From: Loripinus fragilis
Lineage: Eukaryota > Mollusca > Bivalvia > Lucinida > Lucinidae
DNA: 64,000 nucleotides
Direction: 5' to 3'
Assembly: GCA_964019695.1 (NCBI GenBank)
Contig: OZ026517.1
Coordinates: forward strand, 79,215,252 to 79,279,251
Under the pieces are notes generated by a model. That model was not told the DNA's origin, searched no databases, and saw nothing but the letters and a program-made list of their open reading frames with translations. The position numbers were made by a program, and so were the translations under genes. Below, in pieces: positions 23,050 to 33,784 of this stretch (position 1 is its first letter; every line of letters begins with the position of its first letter).

Positions 23050-23050
<1 letters not shown>

Positions 23051-23165
23051 AACCTTTCATGCTTTTGCGCGCCATTATTATGCTACAGAAATTCAACTTT
23101 TCGAAGGATTTTCTCCAAAGTTTACAAGCAACAAAATGAATTTATGAAATAATAGCGATATTGGT

Positions 23166-23264
23166 AAAAACATGTTTTCCTGATACATTAACATCTGCTA
23201 GAGTAATTACATATCACACTCGGGGGCCAGCAGATGTAAATGGATAGCAAATCATGTTTGATCG
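23166..23264. mobile_element. Foldback MITE, CAAACATG family, copy 2
   Basis: AACATCTGCTAG and CCAGCAGATGT inner arms with AAAACATG and CATGTTTGATC outer arms, as at 4437-4575. Confidence 0.65.
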
Positions 23265-23589
23265 CTTTATTTAAAATAAAGAACATGATTGAATTCAGTT
23301 GAGACACTCGGGTCACATGTCACGAAAAAATGTGAAATTGTATGAATTATGTGAAATTGTTTTTGCTTGTTTTTTTCTTAAACACCTTCCGAATTTTCAA
23401 CTTTTAATTAAAATCAGACATATTTTAGAAAAGGTCCGTAAGGTGATATTTTTGGGCCTAAATATTACTTATATCTTATTTACAAAAACATAGTAGCTTT
23501 TTGAACATCTGTAGGCTGAGCCTTAAGCAAATGAGGACCAGGTTGGCTAGGATCAAACTGGCCAAATGTAGCCTGTTTAAATTGTTCTG

Positions 23590-23860
23590 GTTTCGTGTCC
23601 TGAGTCGATAGCTCGACAACATCTGACAGTTTGGTCCGCTGACAAATGTTATCGCATAACATTGACTGTTTGGTAAACAATAAAGGCTTTCAAAATCATG
23701 TTTTTCCATAAGCGTTTACAAATCTTTACTAATCAATCCTAGCCCTAAGCATTCATGTCTCTATACTTTGAAAGAAAACATTTCGCCCATATAGTTAAGA
23801 CCAAAGCGGACCAAACTGTCAAATGTTGTCGAGCTATCGACATAGGACACGGAACAGATA
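23590..23860. repeat. Foldback with ~46-bp arms
   Basis: GTCGATAGCTCGACAACATC (left, from about 23602) is mirrored at about 23825-23845 by GTTGTCGAGCTATCGAC. The arms also share a GACAGTTTGGTCCGCT block and its complement, and flank about 165 bp of unique DNA. Short frames across it are shadows of the palindrome. Confidence 0.75.
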
Positions 23861-25358
23861 TGTGCACCATTGGCGTAGCACCCATTACACAGTTACGCAC
23901 GTGCGTAATAAAAATAGTAACATTCAAGGAAGGTCACCGAAGGGTAAAAGTGAATTTCCATACCAAAAGGAACAGCTCTTAAAGGAAAGAATTCGCTCTC
24001 TCCAGTAGCACAGTCTTTCCTCTAAGGGAAGATCCCATTTTGAAAAGGGACGCAAATGAAGAGAACCACTGCTTGATTCAGTAGTCTCCCTTTTATGGGC
24101 GAACCTATAAGCGTTCTAGCTACGCCATTGGACATGTGCCATTTTACTTGCGGTTACACACGAACAATATTACACACATTTCTCTCCCCGCCTGCATGTA
24201 CTGACATGGTAATCTCGAAGGAACTAGAGCGTGACGTTACAACTACCTCGATGGCGAAGGCGATACTGCGCCTGAAAACTTTGACATAATTCCTTTATAG
24301 AACATGATCGGTTCGATTTTTTACGTCCGAAATACGAATAAGTGCTGTTATGAACATGCCATGTGTACATGTAGAATGCTCTTGTTCTGAGCTAAAATTG
24401 GGAAAACAATCTGCATACTTTCTTCGTTTTGACAAAAAAAAACTGAAGAAATCCCGTTCTGTGTTCGATTTGGTTACGGTTCTCATCTCAAAGTAAAGCT
24501 TTTTTTCAACATTGCATTTGGCCTGTTTAGCAAGGTAAATCAAATCTACATGGAATAGCGTTGCCGGATTTTTACATAGTTAGCTCATTTTTTTTACAAA
24601 AAAGTCAAAACAAGCGAGAGTACCTACCTTTGTTTGTGTTTTCCGTGACGATGCCACTACCGTGAATGGTCCCGGATGTTACGAAGGAACAAATTTACGT
24701 TAACGCGATTTCGCGGTAGTTCCGCTGATGCCCACCCGTGTACCTGCAACAGCAGTAAGACGACCAGACTTCATTAATTAACGTTAACTAGTCTACAGCA
24801 TTCTCTTGCGTTTTCATTGGCTTCAAGACAGCACGTGACTCAATCAGAACACTGTGAATTATTCGATATGATCTAGTCATTCGTCCAGTTTGGAGGCGAG
24901 TCAGAAAATATTTAGTTGTATCGTACATAGATTGTTTTATAGACTCGACAATGCTTGCCTAATTATTCATGTCACAATAATTGCTTTAAAGCAAAATAAA
25001 ATTTTCACCAAAGATTTTTGCTTACTAGGTATTGGCAAATGTAATTCTATGCGAATATTATATTTATGGTACTTTTATGTAGTAATTCAGCAAGTACATG
25101 CAACATGATTGTTTACCCGTAAATCATCAAATGATTTTGTGAATTATCCTCATGGAATACCGATTTGTCGCTTTCGCATGGTTTTCATTTTTACATCTAC
25201 AATAAAAAAATTGATTATTCTCTTCATTTAGTAGTCTTAGGCAATATAAAAGTTTGTTCGTATAACATCTAACTAATTCTATGTTCTAAATTAAGCATAT
25301 TTTTACGAAATCATGTTTGGTCATATAAATAAATGTTTCGTATTGATTTTTGTTTACG
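23861..25358. other. Gene-free interval
   Basis: Only short frames without motifs or splice context. Nothing is assigned. Confidence 0.4.

Positions 25359-25434
<76 letters not shown>
25359..25434 (+). repeat. Compound (AT)n(GT)n microsatellite
   Basis: About 11 AT units followed by 27 GT units. Open frames of poly-Cys/Val or Tyr/Ile across it are artefacts. Confidence 0.97.
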
Positions 25435-25436
<2 letters not shown>

Positions 25437-25778
25437 TTTCCACGTGTTTTACAAATAAGTATAAAGTAGGTCATCAGAATTGGAATGCAGAGTATATAGA
25501 TTATGGTCAATGTATTTCAGAATTATCAACTTCAAGTTAGTTCTTAATAACTATAAAGAACTAAAACTTGTTGACCATTGCAATTTATCGCTCTATTCCA
25601 TTCAATTGAGTCTCTTGATATGACACTCTCTGTGTCATATCTTTCTTGTTTCTGTTTATATGGCAGTCTATACATGAAGCTCAAAGTCATTTAGTCCATG
25701 GGCCCGGAGGAGTCACCATGCACCCATAAGGACTCTCTGGGAGTGATATATATAATATAGTTCATTGGAGCTCTCTGA

Positions 25779-26152
25779 TTAAAGCTGCATAGTCTCTAAC
25801 TTTTGATCTTTTAATTTTAGATCCGATGTTTCTATTTTTCAAGAACACAGTAAAAAAAACTAAAATTCAGGTATACATTTTACCAATTTCGTAAATCTTA
25901 ACAAATTATCAGTATCAAAACAACAGCATTTATGTTAAAATAACTGTCTATAATTATTGGAGGGACGCAAATAATTACCAACAAGAGAAAAAACACACCT
26001 GTTTTTATAAGATAACTCACTTTTTTCGTGCAGTTTTCAGCTATAGTGAACAGATTTATTGTGAAAACATAACTTAATTCTACTATTGCAAATAAATTTA
26101 AAAGAAAAAAAAAATCGAAAAATGTTCATAGTCGCAGACTTAGTCTCTTTAA
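25779..26152. mobile_element. 374-bp TTAA-flanked MITE, copy 3
   Basis: Inserted in the left long TIR of the 25692-29054 element. The uninterrupted right TIR shows a single TTAA at the matching point (about 28961-28964), an empty paralogous site proving the TTAA target duplication. Confidence 0.93.
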
Positions 26153-27296
26153 GAATCAAGATGTTAACACTCGATATTTTGGATCTCACCCGCCATTGGC
26201 CACAAAGGCAAAAGGCAAATTGCCTATATGATGTAATATCAGCCTCCTACCATCTGTTATGCTTACTTTTATGAGCAGCCCGTCTATATTTAAGACCCTC
26301 AGATCTATTCCTGATACTTAAAGCTAAACGCAAGGTTTTAACGTACTATATTTAAGATGGCTACCAATTTGAACTACATCTTTGCATATTTTCGTTAATC
26401 ATAAAAAGGTTTCCTTGATTTGTTTACAATACAGTTTATAGTTACATGTTTGAGTCATAAAAGTATTAATTCTGGAGATATATTTTCAGTCCCCATTATC
26501 AGATTTGTAAAATTCATTTATCGCAAAGTAATCATCTTTATAATAAACGATAGGCTGCATAGAAGGTTATACAACCCATTTTAATAAGTAGGCAATTTTT
26601 GTCCTTTAAAAATATAAATACATTATACAAAGGCCACTTTAAACATAAAATTCAGCTGTAAAATGTAATAGCAATGGTGAATATTTGTACTTTCTTCAGA
26701 CCTAGAACATTCCCAATACAAAAAACACAATCAGCTGAGCTATGGCTCAATAAAAGCATTGTGTACGTAACATTAGTGACATAGATAACACCAACACACT
26801 TTTAGATTCAACAGCTTTACTTATCAGTATGATATTCTTCATCAATCTTTAGGGTTTGGAATATCTTTAACTGTAGCCTCGTCAAATTAATGCTTAACCA
26901 AACTTTGAATGCAGATTTTTTCTAGATATTAAAATATAGTTATCATTTAAACGTTTGAACCTTTAATATGTATTTAGGTAAAAACTAGCGAGAAGTAACT
27001 GGTAAACAATTTTATGTAGCAGATTTGGGTAGCTAGTAGTAACCAGATATCCCCTAGAAACTGTAGCTTCACTCTATTTTCTTTGAAAAGTAGAGACAAG
27101 TTGCGGAAAGATATTTACTTGATTCAAAATGTTTAAGTTCTGAGTTGATTTGCCCTTCTCCATTCTACACTACCCAACTCTAACTTCTCCTAGCTTACCC
27201 AATCGTACACTACCCTAGGCTTAACAACCCTACCACATGACTGTCATACTCTTTATCCCATTACTCATTTAATATCATTGCACTACCCTATCTATC

Positions 27297-27596
27297 CTAC
27301 GCTACCCCACTTGGCGGTGCCACGGGTTGGTCTGTAGTATGTGATTGTGGCATTTCCTGGTCATAATCAATTACTTTTGTACCCTCAGCTGCCATATCAT
27401 ACGCATAGTCATCAGCCATTTGATAAGTGCATGGTATGTACGGGTGAGGGATTAGTATGGTAGAGTTGGGATATCTACTCAAATCCTTATATTCTCTAAC
27501 TAATACCCTACTGTAAATTAGGGTATGGGTATGTAAGAAGATTGTTGTGGATGTTACTTGCACTGGTGTGGACACACAAATATCAGTGAAATTCAC
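27297..27596 (-). pseudogene. Coding-like block, unidentified transposon protein
   Basis: The 99-codon minus-strand frame has a protein-like C-terminal half: YQMADDYAYDMAAEGTKVID, then YDQEMPQSHTTDQPVAPPSG, then a stop. The segment YDQEMP.S.TTDQ is also encoded, with a stop inside, at 15631-15680. That shared block is the reason to treat it as a remnant of an element protein rather than chance. There is no known domain, and the N-terminal half is low-quality. Confidence 0.35.
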
Positions 27597-28043
27597 AAAT
27601 GCCTATCTGCTGCCACCAATATGAGGATGTAAATGGTGTACAATAATGTTCTGAACAATATTAAAACCATATGCATAGTTAATGATGAATAAAAGAATGA
27701 ATTAGACACTTAGATATAAAGGTGGTATTGATGACTTTAGGGATACGTTTTTTTATACCATTTCGTCTTTTATTGCTTTTTTCGGTAATAAAAAGAGCAC
27801 ACGAAATAGATTTATCTTCAAATTCAGATGATTTTAGGGTTAACTATACATAACATTTGCATATTCTGAGTCACCTTTACCTGTTTCAGCTTTATCCATT
27901 GTATAAGGAAATACATTTGAGGAGGACACTCCTTTTCTATTAATAAAAATATCTAAAGTGTATTTACTTTTGGGATTTGGATTAAGTATACTGAATTTCT
28001 ATTAGATGTACAACAACTCTCAATAGTTAAATGCGTAACATGA

Positions 28044-28244
28044 GTATTTGGAGGAGTACAGATATCCCTGATAATAGATGTAAGGCTGACAGATAGCAAC
28101 AGCAAGATAGTGGCCCTTCGGTTTGACAGAGACTACATGCCAAAGGTGGTAATTGACGATGATGACCTATCCTATTCACTGGGGTCTGACAATGATCATG
28201 GAGATGACTTTGCAATTAATGAAAACAATCATTACAGTTTGTGA
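28044..28244 (+). pseudogene. Coding-like block with acidic tail
   Basis: The 66-codon frame without an ATG reads VFGGVQISLIIDVRLTDSNS, then ALRFDRDYMPKVVIDDDDLS, and ends GDDFAINENNHYSL before TGA. A related tail, EDDEFLINEIDHSDDED plus stop, follows at 28570-28623, about 365 bp downstream, so the DNA is tandemly duplicated. No domain is recognised. Likely a decayed transposon or captured-gene exon. Confidence 0.35.
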
Positions 28245-29054
28245 AAGTTAAATCGGTTTTCTATTAGGTAAATACAAAGTATGGAGCCATTTGGAAAACA
28301 AATATTTTCTACATATTCTGAAGTGCCTATTTTGGACTCAGGTGCCCATTTATGTTGGTACTATGTAAAAATGTAACGTATGTTACACCTTCTAAGGTCC
28401 AAATAACATTTGAAAAATGTCTGCTTCAATAAAAAATGATTATTAAGAGAACCAAACAACTTCAATGAGATAGATGTATGCAGAAGTGTACCAATGTCTA
28501 TTTAATAGTATATTTGTCTACTCATTTAAAACGGGTGGATAACCTTGTATGTAGCCTATCCATTATTATGAAGATGACGAATTTCTGATAAATGAAATTG
28601 ACCATTCTGATGATGAGGACTGAAAATATATCTCCAAAATTAATAATGATTCAAACATGTTTCTATGAACTGTACTGTAAAAAAATCATTGAAACTTTTT
28701 TAAGATTAACAGAAAAATGCAAAAATTGTAGTTCAATGTGTTGGCCATCTTCAATATAGTATGTTAAGACCTTAGGGTTAGCTTTTTATATCAGAAATGG
28801 AGTTAAGGATCTTAAATGTAGATGGTTGCTCATAAAAGTAATCATAAAGATGGTAGGAACCATAAAGGCATTTTGTCTTTCTTCCTGGCGGCCATCTTGA
28901 AAACCATCCAAAATGGCGGGTGGGACCCAAGATATCGAGTGTTAACATCTTGATTTTTAACCAGGAGGGGGGGGGGGGGTTCCAATGAATAATATTATAC
29001 AACTTCAAGAGAGCACCTAGGGGCGCATGATGGCCCCTCCGGGCCCATGGACTA

Positions 29055-30425
29055 TTTTTTCAATAAGCCATGATAATGTCGCGGCGTTGGTACGCTATGC
29101 AGTTCGACAATTTCAATTGTTTTACGCATTTGTACAAATCGGTTTATGTATAAATCGGTAGATCAAACCGCTATATCTCATGAACAAGGTTTATGCATGT
29201 ATAGGAGCGCGGATCTGAGAAAAGGGGTCTTAAGGCATTTCAGCAATTATTACACAAGAGACATTTGAAAAACAACTAAAATTACAAAATTTCACATGCT
29301 TTTAAACGAAAATGTTTCTATAGTTTGATGTCACCAAATTAGCAAACGTTTCTAATGATATTTAAAGTTTGTATGAGTGATATTGCTATGGCAACAATAA
29401 GGTCATATCACCTACGTGGGTCATCCAGTTAGTCCTGACAATGGTCTCATATCTCAAAAACTGTTATTGAATTCAGAATATTTTTACCCATTACATGTGA
29501 CCATGAGTGTTGCCTACTCATGCATGAAATATGGAGTTCTTATCATAAACTGTTCTGATGCTATACAAATTTGTAAACAACACTGTGAGAGCCCATGGCC
29601 GCAACAATTCACGTTTTTCACTACTTTTTGCTGGGGGTAGAGTTAGTTAAATATGAAGTATGTTTTTCTGGGAAGTTTTATGAGTGGTTGGTGATGTTGT
29701 CTGAATACACATTTTACCCATAAAAGCAAAACCGCAATGACATTAACGTAGTTGCTTTGATCATCCATAGTTGCTAGGCAACAACAGAAAATTAAATTTT
29801 TGCCTCACTTTAAGCGTTTATTAGAAATTGGTATATTTTGAACACTTATATAAGTCATTATGATCAATTTGCATATTAATAAACACATATTTTGATAAAT
29901 CTGTTCTTAATTCTTCTTAACACATAGAAAATAATAACTTTAAATAAATGTCTTTACCAGAGATAATACATCATTAGAACAACCCATTTTCAAGGGAAAT
30001 TTATCTTGCAAAGTATGTGATATATCATAATCAAAATTCTGCTAACACCACAGTCGCAACCTAAACCATTATCTAAACTGTTCAAAACCACATACATAAT
30101 GTCTTTATTTATCTATATAAAAAGTTTTAAAAAGGAGTTTGTAATTTCTTAGAAATTTGGACATGTATATTGCATATAGTGTCCCGTCCATGGCCATTTA
30201 CCCTCTGTTCTTTGGTTGCCTAGCAACCATCGCAATGGCACCATGGTAAATATTTGAAACTGTGATCCTATTCCTTATTCTGAATAACATGTGAAGATTA
30301 TTGAAACACACCCTAGAGAAAAATATTTTGTATTATGGGGTCATTGTTAGAACATATTGGAGGACCCTCGTACAAAGGCGCATTATGAAGGGTGGGTCAC
30401 TTTAAATGCCTATAAAATGACTTAA
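29055..30425. other. Gene-free interval with three RFX-type palindromes
   Basis: ATTGCTATGGCAAC (29382-29395), GTTGCTAGGCAAC (29770-29782) and GGTTGCCTAGCAACC (30214-30228) match the RFX X-box layout of two RGYAAC half-sites. Spacing of about 390-445 bp and weak flank similarity suggest they ride on a repeat unit. No exon is seen. Confidence 0.5.
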
Positions 30426-31863
30426 TACCCCTATTCCACACAGGCCCCGAATCCCACGAATTGACACGTATTTGGATTCGTGGCTGAATCGTACTCAGTT
30501 CGTGAAGATCTTAACTGATTCGCACAGTCCGTAGTGAGTTCTTGCAATTCGTAGATCTATCGGGAATTCGGCTCAAAAGTTTTGAACTGTTCAAAACTTT
30601 GGCCACGAATTCCCCGATTCGAAAAATCGTGCGTGATTCGTACCAAATTCCTAAGGCATTCTTGGACATCGTAAGTAAATCGTAATCGATTCTGATGCGT
30701 TTTTTGGCATTCGTAGCTGCTCTTAGCTCATTCGTGGGGAATCGGGAGATTAAGCCAAGCAATAAAACCATGGAAGAGATAATAGAAGGATTCTCCCCAA
30801 GATTAATTACCCCGTCACGCGCATGTGAGCAGTCATAGAAGCTGAAACAGATTTGGCAGATTCTGAAGCACAGTCAGGATCTGTCAGTAGCTCCTGGCTG
30901 GTGATTTGCCAATGGCGAACTGCCATATTTTTCCAAGTCAAAGAGCCTGGGTCAGAGCCTCTCAACTTTAACGTAGTTGTTTTAATCTAGCTTTATAAAA
31001 AGCCGTTTTCAACACTCAAGTTGCAGGATCAATTCTACTGCTGCTGTCCGAGGAACATTCATTTTGGAACTGATGCCCCGAAGCATGTATGGGCCTTTTT
31101 TATAACTATCGTGAGAGCAAAATCTCGCGAATCGTTGCGAATCCCATTCAACTCCATGTAAAAAGGCAGAATTCGAGCATCTGCAAATTTTCCCACGACA
31201 TTGCTTGGACTTTTTTCTGCCTGTGAGTGGCCAGATATGTCATTCACCTATCCAAAAAGTGAAAAGACAACCTACATTGATAATCTCGTTTTTCAGCATT
31301 CTCCGTTCTTTGAGGAACAGTCAAAAAATCCGGGCTGAAATCCGACCGGCGTCATACGTTACCTGGGGAGTGCGTCGGGGAGTCTGTGACAAACTAGTCC
31401 ACACAAAGATGCATTTTTCTGCATCAGCCTGACAAACATAGACCAATGTTGAATCACATGTACATTTAAATTCGAATAAAGCACCCATTTACGCCATAAA
31501 GGCCCAGAAACGGCAAGTGCTAAATTTCTAAAGGTACTATTTTCGTGGGCTACCAAACCGGAAGACTGTAATTGTGTACTAACAACATTCGGCATATTCT
31601 TAACTGATTCGTAATTGATTCCTTAACTTTCGTGCAGCATGTTTTAATGTCATTTTGCTAATCGTAATGAATTCTTGCGCGATTCCAGCCGAATTGAGCC
31701 GATTCCCCCGAATATTCGTAAGACATCGTATCTGAATCGGGACTGACTCGTAGAACATAACGATTGGAGAAAAAAATATTGAAACCTCACGAATCCCCCC
31801 GAATAAGAAAAAAATCAATTCGTGGCGATTCGGGCGATTCGTCGCCTGTGTAGAATAGGGGTA
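30426..31863. mobile_element. 1438-bp TIR element with GATTCG-rich subterminal repeats
   Basis: The termini TACCCCTATTCCACACAGGC and the complement of GCCTGTGTAGAATAGGGGTA face each other. Both subterminal regions (about 30450-30760 and 31600-31840) are dense in short ATTCGT/CGAATC repeats on alternating strands. The middle (31050-31560) is ordinary sequence without a transposase. Short frames at 30511-30771 and 31600-31818 only translate the repeats. Many short subterminal repeats are typical of transposase-binding regions in non-autonomous elements. Confidence 0.8.
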
Positions 31864-32305
31864 TAAGAGACTATATTTTCATAAAATTCCATTTCATTCG
31901 CATTTACAATATAACATAGATCATGCTTGACTGTAAAAACATCATATTTGTAAGATGTTTATACTGAGCCAAAAATAACCAACTAGCAACTGGAGACCAG
32001 CACTCTGACGTCAAAATAGGATTAATGTCCTTCTTGACGTCACATTCCAAACCTGATTACATATGTCGCCTTTTACCTTCATATATTCGTCACTATTACA
32101 TGTAAAGATAATTACTTCAAAATTGCAGGAAATGCTCTTAAGAGGTAGTACTTTACAGTCTTAACATCAGCTAGTTTTGATTATCACAACAATTAGGTAC
32201 CTTTGTTCCTATCCTGGCCCATATGTATATGCATGTGTGTCTGAAAGATCAGATGGCTACAAACCTTATTAAAAGCCGGATAAATATGGCACTGTCAATG
32301 GGTGC
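31864..32305. other. Gene-free interval
   Basis: Nothing assigned. Confidence 0.4.
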
Positions 32306-32606
32306 GTTTCTTTGGCTTCGCCGGGCGTAAGCCGGTTGTTGTCCATAAACGGCGGGGCACTCGATTGATTTGGATCACGTGGCGGCTCACACGACAGACG
32401 CACTACCGGCGTACGCAGATCTCGCCAAATTTCAACCAAGGTGTGGAAGCGGCGATGCCTGTTTCGCCTCTCACCGGTTCGTACCACAAAGTAAGTACTG
32501 TTGCGCTCGATTGCAGCGGCTTACTACCCATCCCCGGTCATGTGATCGGCGTAAGCCACAGGCGCAGGCGAGGCAGCGGCGTACGCCGCTTTGGTGCCAA
32601 AGAAAC
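32306..32606. mobile_element. GC-rich 301-bp TIR element
   Basis: Perfect 11-bp inverted ends GTTTCTTTGGC/GCCAAAGAAAC. The interior is strikingly GC-rich against AT-rich flanks, with repeated GGCGTAAGCC/GGCGTACGCC palindromes. Overlapping frames on both strands reflect GC content, not genes. No target duplication could be fixed. Confidence 0.7.
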
Positions 32607-32918
32607 TCAGCCAATTATCTCACTACGAGTGTGACTTTTTGTAGTTAATTAGGCCTCACCTTGCGTAAAAGGGATGATATGATATCTGATGCGAAGACAC
32701 TTTCAGCTATGAAAACTCACAGGAGCTACGTTTACATGTATATATATACAAAGGCTGTTACGAACACTACGTTACATCAGAAACATTTGATAGAAGTAAT
32801 ATATTGAAAGTAATCCATTTTAAATGTGTTGGTAGTTTATCTACGGAGTTGGTGTACATCATTTGGACGATTTTGTTTTTTCATTATGATACATTGAATG
32901 ACATTTTGATCTGGCGCA

Positions 32919-33050
<132 letters not shown>

Positions 33051-33346
33051 ATCATTTGATATCATGGAAAGTGTGATTATTAAATAGGATAGTATTTGAA
33101 TAAGAGAATTATTTATCGCCGACAAAAACAAACATTTGGTCGTGTTTTGGTAGAAAAAAACATAGTGCTTCGCAACACAATACGAGTGACTGTCTTTTCA
33201 TTTCGGCGATAAACGTTTTTCTATTTCTAACAATGCTCTGATTAATGTTATGAAATATGTGTTGGATAAAAATGCCCATTTCTGATGGACAAAATGCCTT
33301 TAACATATAAATGCATAAGCCTAGCGGGCTTTTTATGGGAAAATAG

Positions 33347-33413
33347 GCAAAGAGTGCAGACCGTGATCAGACGCCGCAAAAGGCGGTGTCTGATCAGAGT
33401 TTCCACTATTTGC
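33347..33413. repeat. Palindromic MITE
   Basis: GTGATCAGACGCCGC faces GCGGTGTCTGATCAG across AAAAG, with GCAAA...TTTGC ends. Confidence 0.8.
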
Positions 33414-33496
33414 TTTGAATTGAATGAAAACAAAATTAAAAAAAAAAAACACACCTAGCAACCCAAAAAATATAATAATTGGAAAGTCCACTCGGC

Positions 33497-33757
33497 TTAT
33501 GCTACTCTAACGCATCTAAGAATCGACTTGCGAGAGTACGGCGTACCTGGAATTGCTCAGAAAGCCGCAGTAACGCCACAGCATCGAAAGGTAACGTAGC
33601 TGTTACGCTGAAAGATCGCCAATGAGGCGGTCTTGCAGCGTAATAGCTACGTAAGCTTTCGATGTTGTGACAATGTCGTGGCGTTCTAAATCATACATTG
33701 TACCAGATACGCCAAACGTTCTCAAGTCAATTCGTACATGTGTAAGAGCAGTATAAA
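33497..33757. mobile_element. Foldback element directly upstream of the GPCR
   Basis: The arms contain GAATCGACTTGCGAG versus the complement of CTCAAGTCAATTCG, and a strong inner stem, CGAAAGGTAACGTAGCTGTT, against its complement near 33640-33660. It ends about 28 bp before the GPCR start codon, so the 5' UTR or promoter is probably transposon-derived. Confidence 0.7.
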
Positions 33758-33784
33758 ACATAGGGTAAATTAATTAACACAGAG

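Larger units (their letters stand above)
25692..29054. mobile_element. 3.4-kb transposon with long terminal inverted repeats
   Basis: The ends are TAGTCCATGGGCCCGGAGGA at the left and the complement (CCTCCGGGCCCATGGACTA) at the right. Homology continues inward through AAGATGTTAACACTCGATAT, and matches 28700-28960 in reverse, giving arms of about 300-350 bp. The left arm is split by the MITE at 25779-26152. The interior holds minus-strand and plus-strand coding-like blocks (27297-27596, 28044-28244, 28570-28623) and a perfect GTAACGTATGTTAC palindrome at 28373. No DDE signature was recognised, so superfamily and autonomy are unknown. Confidence 0.7.

Noticed and set aside
25286..25540. Cys-Val and His-Thr repeat frames
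   Set aside because: Translation of the (AT)n(GT)n microsatellite.
30511..31818. Several frames in the 1438-bp element
   Set aside because: They translate the GATTCG-type repeats or unique filler; no transposase motif.
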